DNA of 64,000 nt from Batkoa obscura (taxonomy: Eukaryota > Entomophthoromycota > Entomophthoromycetes > Entomophthorales > Batkoaceae): NCBI GenBank assembly GCA_030770535.1, contig JASVEC010000005.1, positions 682,001 through 746,000 on the forward strand, given 5' to 3'. Positions 44,769 to 56,418 of the stretch are shown here, piece after piece (within the stretch, counting starts at the first letter, position 1; the number at the start of each line of letters is the position of its first letter). The translations under genes and the position numbers were made by a program. Below the pieces are notes generated by a model. That model had not been told where the DNA came from. It did no database searches and worked only from the letters and a program-made list of their open reading frames with translations.

Positions 44769-46903
44769 AATAAATAAATAATTAAATTAAAGAAAGATAT
44801 TTCTATATTTTGGGGAAGTAATGTTCATATATTATTTTTAGATTGAATCCAATTCTGTGTCCCTAAGACCGGCTTTTACTATTTTGTCATTAAAGAGAGA
44901 AACAAGTTTTTCTTTTGAAATAATAATAATAATATTTTATTTTATTTTATTTTTTATTGATTTAATCAAGTTGGATCCTTAAACATATTGATCTTTATTA
45001 AGTAATAAATGTAACGGTATTAAACGTATATAAAATAAAATTTAAATATAAAACTTTTGTTTGTAGCAAACTGAAATCCGAGTTATTATTTATATAAACC
45101 TATCATCCATTTCATTTGTTTTTAACTTATTATAAAAGGTAAAACTAATTAAAGATACACGTTTTGTTCTTGCAAATTTATAACTCTATAAATTTATAAC
45201 TCTATAAATTTTAAAAGCTTATATTATAATATTTTAAAATAAAAATAAATGAATTAGTATAACTACTAACTAAAACATATCATTTAATTCATTAGCTTTA
45301 AATTAGTTGATAGTTTAATACATATAAAAAAAAATGAAAAGGGGAAATTATCCGCCCCACACTTTCTCAAGATTTTGTTAATAATCAGTTAATAAATAAT
45401 TAAATTAGAATAGCTCACTTTAAGTCTCTCATTACCCCGCTTTTAACTTAACTTAATTCTTAGCATCACCAACAACAATTTTATTAGTGAGTAACTTTTG
45501 ATAATTTTAAAGTATTTTTATAGTACTTTTAATTTTTGTTTATAATATAATAGCATGGGTTCATTACAAAATAGTCCAATACTAAAATTATTTTGGTCTT
45601 TAATCTTTACTATAATATATTGGCTATTTAACTATAAACTTGATAAACTTTTATTCTTTCATTAATTCTTTTATTCTTTCAAATAATACGATTACCAATA
45701 AATCATATTTTAACTTGTTCTTTTTTCTATCTTTATTTTAAAAACAGCATATATTTGAAGATATGAACATAAAAGATTATCAAAAGGGGAGACAAAAACA
45801 GATGTGAATTAAATAGAGATAGCCAAATAAAGATATAAATGTTCTAAACATACATTAACTATAACTTTAGTTGCAGTTTTTTAAATTTAGTTTTTTAATT
45901 ATGATATCTTTGTATTAAAAAACTGATTAATAAAAAAAGGCTTTCTTTTAAAGGAGCTTTAAAACTGTAAAGTTTCAATAATGATTTCAGTTGAGAATGA
46001 CCGTGGAGATTAAATGGCTGAAATGTTTACACCTCTTATCAACTCCTTACTGTATTTTGAATTTGAATACTAAGCTTAACTGCTATGAATTAAGTTTATG
46101 CAGAAATTTCAGTAAAAAAATCAGTGCGTATTCCTTTATTAATTTATTTAAACAATTTAGTAAAATTATATATGAAATATAGATTTCCCTTAAAACGAGT
46201 GTATGTCGTAATCTGAAAATTAACATACAAAACTTGTTGAAAGGCCATAAAACTAAGACAATTTAATATAGTTGGTTAGGAGTTAACCGGGGTTAGTTGG
46301 GGTCTGGGTTATAGGTTGGTTAAGGTTAAAGTTAAAGTTAAAGTTAGTGAGAGCTATGGAATTAAAGGTAAAAAATTAAAAAGGTTAACTTACTATTTTA
46401 TAATATATACAATGAGTAAATATCGTTTACTTTTGAAGTTTCAAAAATAAAAATAAGAAGCTGTTTTATTTTTTTAAAAGGCATCACCCCTTAATAAACC
46501 CGGTGAGATTTTATTGGGGGGATATTCCCAAACTTCGCATCATTTTATATCAAGAAAATTAAAGAGCAACTTAATATTCTTTAAGTTTTAAAAGAAAAAT
46601 TGAATATAGCTAAGCATTGTTTTATAGATATGATAGGTAATATTGATATAAATAAATGACAGAATGTATTATAATTGTTAAATAACTTACATGAATTCAC
46701 ATTGCTATTTTGTAAGTTGAATATTAATTGAGATTAATTTTTAGTACTATTTGTATTGGTTTTAAGTTGAAAAATATGAAGACGATTATTCTAGTCATTT
46801 TGTAGCATTATAAACGAAATAGTAATAAACTTGCATAATAAACTACTTTAAATAATTAACAAATAGTCAATAAAATCTTAATTAAATCAAACTATATCAC
46901 CAT
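44769..46903. other. Intergenic with a telomere-like G-rich tract
   Basis: AT-rich. A 17-bp unit (TTTATAACTCTATAAA-like) is repeated at 45176-45210. The degenerate G-rich tract at 46271-46348 is listed separately. No gene was recognised; the frame 45991-46182 is not supported. Confidence 0.5.
46271..46348 (+). repeat. Degenerate telomere-like tract running into (AAAGTT)n
   Basis: GGTTAGG, GGGGTTAGTTGGGG and GGGTTATAGGTTGG words (46271-46320) resemble mutated TTAGGG repeats. They are followed by three AAAGTT/GGTTAA-type hexamers. The tract stands out strongly from the AT-rich surroundings. It may be a microsatellite instead. Confidence 0.4.
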
Positions 46904-47814
46904 TTAATACTGTATCTCTTTTAAGTTTCTATCTAAAACTTTACTAATTAAATTTAATGGAATGGGTCCCGGGCATAAAATAACATTGTTTAATGATTTG
47001 TAAAAAGTAACTCCACCTAAATTTATGCTATAGATAGTTAAAATAAATATAAAAAATTACTTTTAATTGCTTTTTCCGTATCGACGTAAATGTACACTTC
47101 ACAATTATAACGCATACCTTCATTTTAATTTAGTTTGATTTGTTTTAGTTATATAGATTATAAATACCACTGATTACTCCATTCTCCCCAATCATCCCAG
47201 GGGCTAAATGAATATGGCTCCGATTCATTCTTTTTAATTCACCAGACTCTTCTATTTCATTTTTAGTATTTCTCAAAATAACAATCTAATTTTACTTATT
47301 AATCCCCAATTTTTTAATGTTGTACCGTGGATAGCTACTGGGATATCGCAGTGATCTATAATTTGGACTAAATCTTGATCTTTTATCTTTTATATGGGTT
47401 ATAATTAAGTTATAAAGTGACTTGATAATTTACTTCAAACGAGTGTCCTTGATTTGCTTTAATCCAAAAACTGTTTTGACCAGAATCATCATCTATTGAT
47501 TTAAGATTAAACCTTTGTTTTGGATCAGTCTTAATTACTTCAAAAATTTCGTCTACCGTATGTCCTTTAAATAAAGGCAAAGCTAACTAAATATTAAATT
47601 TATCTTAAAAATTAATTGTTATATAATTTACTATCGATTCAACTAACACATAGCCATTTTCTTTTATAATAAGTTTTCTGTTAAAATTAGGAAGTTGGTG
47701 CCTTAACAGTTTTGAGAGCATCCGACTAAGTTTAATATTTGGATTATTTTTATCATTTCTATTTTTCCTATCCTTTCGTTCTTCATTTGAAGTAGCATTA
47801 TTTAGTGAACTCAT
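46904..47814 (-). CDS. TPT1: tRNA 2'-phosphotransferase (Tpt1/KptA), 6 exons
   Basis: Minus-strand exons 47814-47632, 47586-47434, 47386-47296, 47251-47168, 47117-47061 and 47016-46904 join in phase through 44-50-bp GT-AG introns into 226 residues. Tpt1 removes the 2'-phosphate left at the splice junction by tRNA ligation, using NAD+ and yielding ADP-ribose 1'',2''-cyclic phosphate. Family marks in order: LSRMLSKLLRH (catalytic Arg-His), IKENGYVLVESI, KTDPKQRFNL, WIKANQGHSFE, IPVAIHGTTLKNWGLI, RSHIHLAPG, GVISGMRYNCEVYIYVD, GVTFYKSLNNVILCPG. The Asn/Arg-rich first 27 residues are an extension. Length is normal. It is followed on the same strand by a Tubby-like gene ending 132 bases upstream. 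Confidence 0.92.
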
Positions 47815-47946
47815 TTCAAAAGGTTTTATTTTATAAAAGAATTGTTTAACACTTTGTTAAACCAATAAAAAAATAGCAATGTAGTTTCAACGCAAATGTC
47901 AGCTTAAATAAAAGTTTATTACAAATTAATAAATAAAACACAGAAA

Positions 47947-48621
47947 TCAATGTATATAAGTCAAAGCTTGATGATTAGAAATACACTCGAGTTTTGAATT
48001 AGTTTCGAGATGTTTGGTTTTAACTTGTTGACTATACAATGTAAAAGTTAAAAATAATAATAAGAGGATCGATTCACTATCACCCATTTCGTTCATGAAT
48101 TTAATTTCTCCAACTTTAAAAGGGATATGAGAATTGTAAGTAAAAGTGGCTAATATAATATCAGGCTCGCTTAATCTTATTAAGTCAAGTCTCTTTCTAA
48201 GCTTTCCAGCGGGTGCCCATTTAAAAGTATGTAAAATACCATCGATATCCGAGCATTCTAGTTTGGCATATGGTGCTAAGGTGATTTTAATATTGAATAA
48301 ACTATGAAAAGTATTGTCTAAGTTTAATTCAACTTCGTAAGTTGGTTCTTCCCCTTTTATAGTTTTCCTTTCAACTTTAGCTAGCTTCTTTTCTTTATAG
48401 GTACACAACGTTGAGGACTCATGATTGGTTACACTGTAATATTTTAATATAGGTTTATTAGATCTTGGGCAGTAAATTCCCCAGAAATGTCTACTAAACC
48501 CATAATTATGTACAGTTAAGCGTCTACTTTTAATGAGTTTATCTTTATAAATATCATCATAGTTTGGTAAGTTATCATAGTTTGGTAAGTTATCAAAGTT
48601 GTCATTCAAATAATCTCCCAT
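47947..48621 (-). CDS. Tubby-C-terminal-like (DUF6593/LOR-type) family protein 3
   Basis: A 224-residue frame. The N-terminus carries a duplicated NLPNYD unit (residues ~10-22) in an acidic, Asn/Tyr-rich leader. The core then runs through HFWGIYC, LKYYSVTNHE, KLAKVERK, YEVELNLD, HTFKWAPAGK, LDLIRLSEPDIILATFTYN and the closing hydrophobic ILLLLFLTFTLYS. The FKW segment, the I-L-A-T-F strand and the final helix match the 33.2-kb protein best, so these two are probably the closest pair. No signal peptide. Function unknown. It lies directly upstream of TPT1 on the same strand, which need not mean shared function. Confidence 0.55.
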   Translation of the reverse strand: MGDYLNDNFDNLPNYDNLPNYDDIYKDKLIKSRRLTVHNYGFSRHFWGIYCPRSNKPILKYYSVTNHESSTLCTYKEKKLAKVERKTIKGEEPTYEVELNLDNTFHSLFNIKITLAPYAKLECSDIDGILHTFKWAPAGKLRKRLDLIRLSEPDIILATFTYNSHIPFKVGEIKFMNEMGDSESILLLLFLTFTLYSQQVKTKHLETNSKLECISNHQALTYIH

Positions 48622-49479
48622 TTAAAGTTTAAAAAAATTTAAATTTCAAGAATTTTCTTTTCACTTGTATTTATATCCTTATACCGGATCAGAAACGCTC
48701 ACTTAAACTGAAACTATTAACCCCACCTATTGTAAAAATAATCATTTTCATTCATTCTCCTTGATCCCACCTCATTACTTGCTTTGAATATCACGCAGTA
48801 AATTGCTATTTATATAACCAATAGTATTACGTTATTCAACTTATTAACCTATCATTTGATAAATATGGTAAATGTTTGGGTATAGAATGTTCCAAACATT
48901 TCTCACCAGTTGAAATTTTATACAGGAATATTCTTAGTTTTCATGAAAATTAATTGCATGCTATCTAAAAGTGGAGAAATATTATAAATTATGTGTATGT
49001 AAATTAGTAGTAGATTAGTAATACTTCTTATAAATATCTATTTAATAGACATTGATATTGTAGAAATTTACAATGAAACTACTTTGTGATGAATGTTCTA
49101 TAGACTAGAATATTTGTTCTAGAAGTAAGGTTTTAAATCAAGCTCAATTACAATAGAAAATATTGTTGTATTAAAAAGAAATATTTCTTTAAAAAAGAAT
49201 CCGTTGCAAATAAGAATATAGAAGTTTGTAACTTAGTTTAAAAGAACTGGAGAATTGACTCATAACAGTAATGTTTATTTTTAGCAAACAATAATTATAA
49301 TTCTATAAACTCTTTGCTTAAACCGAGTATCACTAAGGCTAAATTAAATGCTTAATTAACTATGAATTCTACAGCGGTGAAATTATATAATGTTAGTTAT
49401 TAAAATTAATTGTTCTTGGTATTAAAATAAACCTGGAAGATAAAGAACCTGATAATAAGCATACTAAAAATATTCTCAG

Positions 49480-49870
49480 TTAAAGGCCAACCCTATAATT
49501 GCACGGGTCAATATATCAATACAACGGATAATATTTCTCAGAAACATGTTTTTTTGGTCTAAATTTATTTATGAACCCACCCAAGTCATTGGATAAGCAA
49601 ACTACACTTACTTTCTAGATGATTTAAAGTTTTTAAACATTGATGCCTGGGCAATCATATTTGTTAAAATGTAATCCTAAAACATTTGCCCATTAGATTT
49701 TACTTTTTCTCAGGGTTTACACACTAATTCAAAAAATACTACCCATAATTTAAGATATTGTCTTAGAATATAATCAAATTGGGAATATTGGAATTAAAGC
49801 TCCTTTTAAATTTATGAAACAAACACTTGGCGTTTTTCTTTCAACAGTTAAATAAAGACCACAAATCTTA
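49480..49870 (+). pseudogene. Possible decayed alpha-carbonic anhydrase
   Basis: Segments in order resemble the gene at 8.9 kb: ANPIIARVN (compare RQSPIALNQ), then LHTNSKNTTHNLRYC (compare VHTPAEHTVDGKTYDLEAH), then TLGVFLSTVK (compare VFGVFFQQDDK). At the DNA level CTTGGCGTTTTTCTTTCA is close to CTTTGGCGTTTTCTTTCAG. Several stops and frame changes lie between, and one zinc-binding His position is lost. It cannot encode an enzyme. The match is short and could be chance. Confidence 0.35.
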
Positions 49871-50679
49871 TGTTGGTGATTAAAAACAATAGTTTCAAAA
49901 GTAAATAAACTATTAATTTAAAAAGAATCTTTTTATGCTTACAATGCATATACAAAGTATAATAATTTTAGTTTTTATAAAAATAAAGAAGAACATCCTC
50001 TAAAAACGTATTTTAACTTGTTTTAAAGGTTTAAAGATATATGCTAATTTAAACCTCTATTTCTAAAACAATAGCTTAAATTATAAAGTGGGCTATTGTT
50101 TTGTTAAAGTTAATGATAAGTTACTTTTTGCAAATGTATTTAATCTTAAAGCCTGTTTTATGCATATTATATTTCTTTTTCGAATAAAAAAAAGATGGGT
50201 ATATATATTTCTATCCTTCTATATGTGATACTGATTTATTATATAAAAAACACTTTCATATACATATAAAAACTATTTTATATTCCATTTTTTTATGCTT
50301 AGAAGTACTACAATGCCAAGTTTTTTCATAAACTGACTTTATGTACTTAATTAAAATAAATAAACTAATAATTTTCAAATATCTTTAATATTCAAGGACT
50401 TTTTTAGCTTTACCTTATGATATTTATAATATACAAATTTTATATTCTAAAGGTTACTTAGCCGTCTTTTATAAATAGTTTATGTAGCTGTTTACAGTGC
50501 ATAAATATAGATTAATTTATTACAATTGGTAAAGCTTTGTAGATTATTTTTATAACTATTTTAAATTTTGGAATCAATAATAATTTTTCACTAATGTATA
50601 AAACAATATCCAATATGAATTAATTTCAACCCAAGTCTCAACTATTTTCCGGCTTTAAAATATTGTAAAAGTTAGATAT

Positions 50680-50774
50680 GGGGATGTATTTTTGTTTAAA
50701 AATTTTACTAACAATTTTTTCGCTCAAATAGCGCTTAAAAGATGGAAAAAGTGATCAAGCCAAAAAACACCCCC
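50680..50774 (-). mobile_element. Miniature TIR element, copy 11
   Basis: A 95-bp copy (GGGGATGT to ACACCCCC), reverse orientation, flanked by ATAT on both sides. Confidence 0.85.
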
Positions 50775-52086
50775 ATATCAATCACAGAATTGTGGAAATA
50801 GTTGCTTTTTAGCAGTTTTTTATATTCAATTGAATTGTTTTTTCTTTCAGTATTTAACTAGCAATGTTTTTTGATTTTATACTCCATAGAAAATGGTCAA
50901 AACAATGATACATAAACATTCCAACACAGGCTTGAAATTTCAACTTAAACCACAAAAGTATATTTGAATTTTACCAAGCTTTTAAACTTATTCATATACT
51001 AAAAGTTAAAATAAAACAGCTTTCTTTATCATAATACTTATTAAGTAAGGTTAGATAAACTTAAAAATAAATAAAAACTATAGCTATAAAGTCGTAATAT
51101 AAGGGTAGCATTAAGTAGTAGAAATATGAAAGTGGCATTCATTTTAGTATCTTGCCACTATACTATGTACGCCACCCAAAATTCAAGAACTAGTAGTCAA
51201 ATTTTTCAATAAAATAATGGATTTTCATATTGCCATTATTAAGCTTGAATTCCATTTTGATCTATAATATTTCTATTACAATTGATTTTATTTATTAATA
51301 AGTAGTATATTTCATATTGCTTTTTCAATTCTATTGATTATTTAAATTATCTAAAGTAGTATATATCCTAATTTAAAATTTATCTTGCGTTGTTCTAGAT
51401 TTTAACATCAAGTGAAAGTAGCCATTTTTAGCAGTTATACTATTATTAAGTAAAAAGATTAATATTTTTTTTATTATGTTTTAATATCACTTTTAACTAT
51501 AAATATTATAATTTTTATGTTTTTTATTATCTCTTATAGCATAGTTATAATATAATATCTATTGAAATTCGTATACACAACTTTGCTAATACATAATCTA
51601 AAATATCCTATTTTTTAAACTAGGTTACTTTAAAAATGTTATAATTAATTGACAATATATTAACTTATAAATTAAGAAATATAAACTAAAGTAATATATT
51701 ATATACTATTTATAATTATTGATGCTTTCACATAAAAAAGTGACTAATATGTTTTATAAACTTTACGTATTATAAACAATAAATGAAAATAAATCACAAA
51801 TGAATAAAATAACTTACATAAATAAAAATAACTTAAAAACAATGAATGACAAACCATTAAAGAAACAATAAAATTAGAATTAAACATTATATTAATCTGT
51901 ATAACCATAATAAAGTGTTATTTTTTAAACAAATTGTAGAGAAAAATATTAGAGCAAATAGATTGATAGTTGATTGTAAACGATACAAAATAATATCTTA
52001 TAAATTCAACTACCTTTTATAAAGTAGAAGTATTCAATTTTAAGGAAATTAATAATTTAATATTAAAAGAAACACTTTTACCATCA

Positions 52087-52677
52087 TTAAAATTTAGAAC
52101 AGGTAGCAAAAGAAATGGCAAAACTAAAAATGGCAATTTCTTCGGCAGCTAACTCAAGTGGAAAATTAATTGTAGCTGAAGTATCATTGTGCTTAATAAA
52201 ACCTCCCTGTATCTTTGATTCTCCTTTAAGGGATAAATTCCAGGTGGAAGCAGAGGTAGCTTCCCAAGCATAATTCCGAACGGTTTCCTTCTCTGAAGCA
52301 TCTTTCGTTACTGTTTCAAAACGTACCTTTTTTATATTGGTCATATCGGAACCACAATCAATAGTTATACTTACAATCTCTGGTGTATCAATAAAACTTA
52401 GTTTAAATGTATTTTCCATTGAACCGGATCTCCTAAGGATGGCCAACTGTTCCCCAAATATACCTACCATTTCCGCTGCGTTACCTGTACCATTTTCAGT
52501 TTCAAGTTCGATCCAAAATAATTGACATCCAACGGAATCCTTAACTTCCCAACTCTTACCTTGCTTGGTAATTGAATATGAGATAAACCCTTTATTCTCT
52601 TGAATGAATAAATTCTTGACTGGAATTTTAGGAAGGCGAAAGAAAGAAGATAATGATCTTTTCCCTTTATCAGTCAT
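52087..52677 (-). CDS. Tubby-C-terminal-like (DUF6593/LOR-type) family protein 4
   Basis: A 196-residue frame and the clearest member of the local family. Core in order: NKGFISYSITKQGKSWEVKD, GCQLFWIELE, FGEQLAILRRSG (a typical turn of LOR/Tubby-like domains), FKLSFIDTPEIVSITID, KKVRFETVTKD, RNYAWEATSASTWNLSLKG, KIQGGFIKHN, then INFPLELAAEEIAIFSFAIS as the central hydrophobic helix near the end. No signal peptide or membrane segment apart from that buried helix. GC is slightly higher than its surroundings. The fold call is inferred from pattern. A role at membranes or in stress response is only a guess from plant LURP-one relatives. Confidence 0.6.
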   Translation of the reverse strand: MTDKGKRSLSSFFRLPKIPVKNLFIQENKGFISYSITKQGKSWEVKDSVGCQLFWIELETENGTGNAAEMVGIFGEQLAILRRSGSMENTFKLSFIDTPEIVSITIDCGSDMTNIKKVRFETVTKDASEKETVRNYAWEATSASTWNLSLKGESKIQGGFIKHNDTSATINFPLELAAEEIAIFSFAISFATCSKF

Positions 52678-54837
52678 TATTGAAAATTAAAATCGCTAGT
52701 TAATAATTAAAGAAAAGCAAAAAATGAAAATTTGAAAATAACAATTCAATGCTATTTGGTTGTAAGAAGTTAAAGTTTTATTTATTTCAATTTTTTTAGT
52801 TATTGTAATTAAGGAATAATTGTTCGTTCCAATTTTAATATGGAAATCCTCCTTCTTATACTTATTCTTACACTCCGAAATCAAGTGGGTGATTGGATCT
52901 TATTATCAATCTTCAAGAGTGAATGCCTAAATTGGTGCCATTTCTCCCCTATAATATGAGAACATTACAATCTTTCCAAAAATCAACTGATCTTAAGTGG
53001 GTAAATAAAATAAAATGTGTGAAAATGCATAAATTTCAACCAAAATAACACTGCTATAGCTAAAACCGTTTGGTCCTTCGATTATTTCAACCAATCAAAA
53101 TAAACCTCCTTTAGGCTATCCTGAACATTGTTTTTTGCCATTCAAAGTAAAATCGATTATGATTGGGTTAAACTAGAAAATATTTGGGTAAATTAATTCC
53201 ACTTAAATTGTAAAAGCATAGATTTAGTAATTTTAGGTAAAAAAAGAACGAAGTTGACTATTAAGAACAGTATACACAGATTTAGAACTATCAATTTTTA
53301 GCTATTGCAACTCTTTTATAATCTTTTTAAGGACTACTTTTATTATTAAATTCTTTGTAAAGTCCAATTTTTTAACAGATTTTTACATCCTAGCCAAATT
53401 TGTATTAAGTTGAATTCTTAAATGAACAGCCAAAAAAGTCGTAAAAGAGATGAAATAAGTGTAACATTACCTTAAACAATCAACTCCTTTTAAATGAAAT
53501 TTATGATTCCTAAAACAAATTAAAAAATGGATTTTTTTAATTTAATATTTGTATAAATAAAGTTATAAAGATCAAGTATAATAAATTGGTTACTGTTAAA
53601 AAAAGAATACTAAAGTATATTACATGCTACATACATAAATATATAAATGAAGTCAACAAGTTTAAAAACTTAAAAATTCAACATGTATCGTTTATTTTTT
53701 GGATATTTTGATATATTAGTTGACTTTATAAAGGAGGTTTTAAGTTTAAAATTTAATATAATGATAATAAGGTTTTACACTAAGTTTTATAATAAATTTT
53801 TATATATTCTATTTTTAAAAATATCCCTTTATCGAATATTCAGCTTGATACTATCCTTATTGTGAAATAGTATTTAAAACAACTAAACTTTTATAGTATT
53901 GAAATAGCTCCTATTTCTAATTACCTTAAAGGTTTTTATATTGTTATTATATAAAATAGAATATTTTAAATATACTTTATAGTTGGATATTAATTTTGGA
54001 TTTATAATATAAAAAAACTACTTTTAAACCTACCTACATTAATAGTTCTTGACCTACAATCAGTTGATAACTTTATGTAATACAAATGCTTTATTAGATC
54101 ATAACTATAGCAAGAAATCAATTTCAATAAAGGGAAGGAATTATTATTTACAAACATTGACTTCAGTTTGCTAAACTTTTTTCTTACTATAGTCATAATA
54201 TAACCAAACTACTGTATTAAATTTTCAATCACTTTTACGATTTTTATAAATTCTTAATTTTTAAGAACTTTTTTAGTATGAGTTATGAGATAAGGTCCTT
54301 GATAACTAGGAACTCTTTATTAGATAGCTGAAGTTATTAAATAAATTGTAAAGCCATTATTGACATTGATAGTGTAATAAAGAGTAAATGATAAGTTAAT
54401 TTTTAACATATTAAACTTTAGTAGTAAAAAATTTCATTTCTTTGCCCAATAGTTTTAATCAACATGGAAAAAGATTTAAAATGTTCCGACCAATAAAGAG
54501 AGTTTCAAGGTAATGATTTTTAAAATATTCTTAAAATCAATTTCTTTATGATCTAAAAAAAATTACGGGAATTAAAAAATAGTCGACTTAATTAATACTA
54601 ATATGATTCAAAACGAGTTGAATGAGATGGATAAAAAAATATTAATATACTCATAGTAAGATATTAATGCATAGTATTTAAATAAAGGTAATATAAGTTT
54701 ATTCAAGTTAAATTTATATTTTATTTTAATTTTAATTTTCTTTTATTGATTTTATTTTATCTTCAATTATAAAAGAAAAATCCATTGAAGCATTTCAACA
54801 TTTCAACATTTCAAAATTTCAAAATTTCATTTTGTTT
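52678..54837. other. Intergenic, nothing recognised
   Basis: AT-rich DNA. Short open frames at 52696-52884, 53683-53865 and 54002-54196 have no family resemblance and are left out. Confidence 0.5.
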
Positions 54838-54847
54838 TATATATAAA
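54838..54847 (+). promoter_or_regulatory. TATA box of the subtilisin gene
   Basis: TATATATAAA ends 34 bases before the ATG at 54882, and follows a run of CATTTCAA repeats (about 54788-54830). Confidence 0.5.
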
Positions 54848-54881
54848 TCATTAATAACTATAACTTAAATCAATTTAAATC

Positions 54882-56357
54882 ATGAATTATTTATTTTTAA
54901 TATTAATAATATTCAATTATTTTTTATTATCCATTCATAGTATTGCTCAAGTATCGTCTACAGTTTTATCTCAATTAAAAAACAATGAATCATTAATAGA
55001 TTGCTTAATTCAATTAACACCCCCCAATATAGAAGCACTTAGCAGTGATCCAGAAAATATCATTACTACATTGAAATCCCATTCCAATGAATCTCAAAAA
55101 AAATTAAAATTGTATCTTCAAAAACAACAAGTTTTAGGTAACTTAAATTATTTACAATCTTATTATATTTCCAATACTATCGCTATTAAAGCTAAACCTG
55201 AATTAATTGAACAATTAATGAGTTATCCAGGAATAAAAGAGATCTCAACTAATCGTAAATTTAAAGCTGGAATAGGTAATTTACCTAATGTTGATAATTC
55301 TAAAGCTATTGAAAATGATAATTGGACTGGAGGTGTCCATTGGAGTATTAAATATATTAATGCAACTGGCATGAAGCGTAATGTATTAGAAAGAGCTAGT
55401 AAATTAATTTATGGTAATGCAGATACTGGAGTAGAATATACTCATCCTGCATTATTTACTAATTATATGGGTAATAAAAATGGTCAATTAAGTCATGATT
55501 ATTCTTGGTGGGATGCTAATAAACAATTAAATAAAACAAGACCAAATGGTATTTGTGGAATTAATAGTTTATTTCCGTGTGATGATAATAATCACGGTAC
55601 ACATACAATGTCAACTGTTGTAGGTCAATTTGGACTTGGTGTTTCTCCAACTACTTTATGGATTGCTTGTAAAAATATGGATCAAAATTTTGGATCTCCA
55701 GAATCTTATTTAGGTTGTTTACAATTCTTTATAGCCCCCACCGATTTAAATGGTAATAATCCAAAGCCAGAATTACGTCCTCATGTGATTGGAAATTCAT
55801 ATGGCTGTCCACCAGAGGAAGGATGTTCTAGAACTACTTTTGGTATTGCTATGAAAGCTTTAAAAAAAGCAGGTATATTTTTATCTGTATCAGCAGGTAA
55901 TGAAGGTAGCTTAGGTTGTTCATCGATGACTTCTCCTCCCGCTATCGATCCCTCTGCTTTTTCAGTAGCTGCTAATGGCTATTTAACATTAGATCGACCA
56001 AGTTTTTCTTCAATGGGTCCAGTATTAGAAAGGAAAATTGCTATTGATGTTACCGCTCCTGGAGTCAATATTACAGGTGCTATACGTGGTGGTAAATATT
56101 CTGCTTTTCAAGGTACTTCGATGGCAGCTCCTCATGTATCGGGTGCTGCTTTATTAATTATGGCTGCTTGTCCACATCTCGAAAGAAAAGTAGAATTAAT
56201 TGAAAATTTATTAAGGGAAACTGCAACAGCTAATTTTCCTAAATTAGGTTGTGGTGGAGATACATCAAATTCTTTACCTAATAATGAATACGGTTATGGT
56301 ATTATTAATGTTAAAAAAGCAATTGATAAATGTAGTTTAAATAATAATAATTATTGA
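54882..56357 (+). CDS. Secreted subtilisin-like serine protease (S8) with I9 propeptide
   Basis: A 491-residue prepro-protease. Signal peptide to about residue 22; I9 propeptide ~35-130 (IDCLIQLTPPNIEA to EISTNRKFKAG); catalytic S8 domain from ~150. The triad is D181 (GNADTGVEYTHP), H238 (DDNNHGTHTMS) and S413 (FQGTSMAAPHVSG), with N305 (IGNSYG) for the oxyanion hole. Eight or more cysteines in the catalytic domain suggest a disulfide-stabilised extracellular enzyme. The layout resembles bacillopeptidase F-like subtilisins of zygomycete and chytrid fungi. No introns and no C-terminal domain. Such enzymes digest outside protein and are abundant in insect-associated fungi. The propeptide resembles the stand-alone I9 protein at 30.0 kb, a possible regulator. 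It converges with COG8. Confidence 0.95.
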   Translation: MNYLFLILIIFNYFLLSIHSIAQVSSTVLSQLKNNESLIDCLIQLTPPNIEALSSDPENIITTLKSHSNESQKKLKLYLQKQQVLGNLNYLQSYYISNTIAIKAKPELIEQLMSYPGIKEISTNRKFKAGIGNLPNVDNSKAIENDNWTGGVHWSIKYINATGMKRNVLERASKLIYGNADTGVEYTHPALFTNYMGNKNGQLSHDYSWWDANKQLNKTRPNGICGINSLFPCDDNNHGTHTMSTVVGQFGLGVSPTTLWIACKNMDQNFGSPESYLGCLQFFIAPTDLNGNNPKPELRPHVIGNSYGCPPEEGCSRTTFGIAMKALKKAGIFLSVSAGNEGSLGCSSMTSPPAIDPSAFSVAANGYLTLDRPSFSSMGPVLERKIAIDVTAPGVNITGAIRGGKYSAFQGTSMAAPHVSGAALLIMAACPHLERKVELIENLLRETATANFPKLGCGGDTSNSLPNNEYGYGIINVKKAIDKCSLNNNNY

Positions 56358-56378
56358 ATATCATCGAATAGTAAAAGA

Positions 56379-56380
<2 letters not shown>

Positions 56381-56414
<34 letters not shown>
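56381..56414 (+). repeat. (AAT)n microsatellite
   Basis: About eleven AAT units fill most of the 61 bases between the convergent stops of the subtilisin and COG8 genes. Confidence 0.9.
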
Positions 56415-56415
<1 letters not shown>

Positions 56416-56418
56416 TTA

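Larger units (their letters stand above)
48622..52086. other. Long non-coding stretch with a gene relic and one miniature element
   Basis: AT-rich. Holds a possible carbonic anhydrase relic (49480-49870) and the miniature element 50680-50774. No intact gene was recognised. Confidence 0.5.

Noticed and set aside
28300-53520. Loose similarity between ~28.30-28.46 kb and ~53.38-53.46 kb (TAGCCAAATTT and AAAGAGATGAAA words)
   Set aside because: Too short and gapped in AT-rich DNA to call a repeat by eye.
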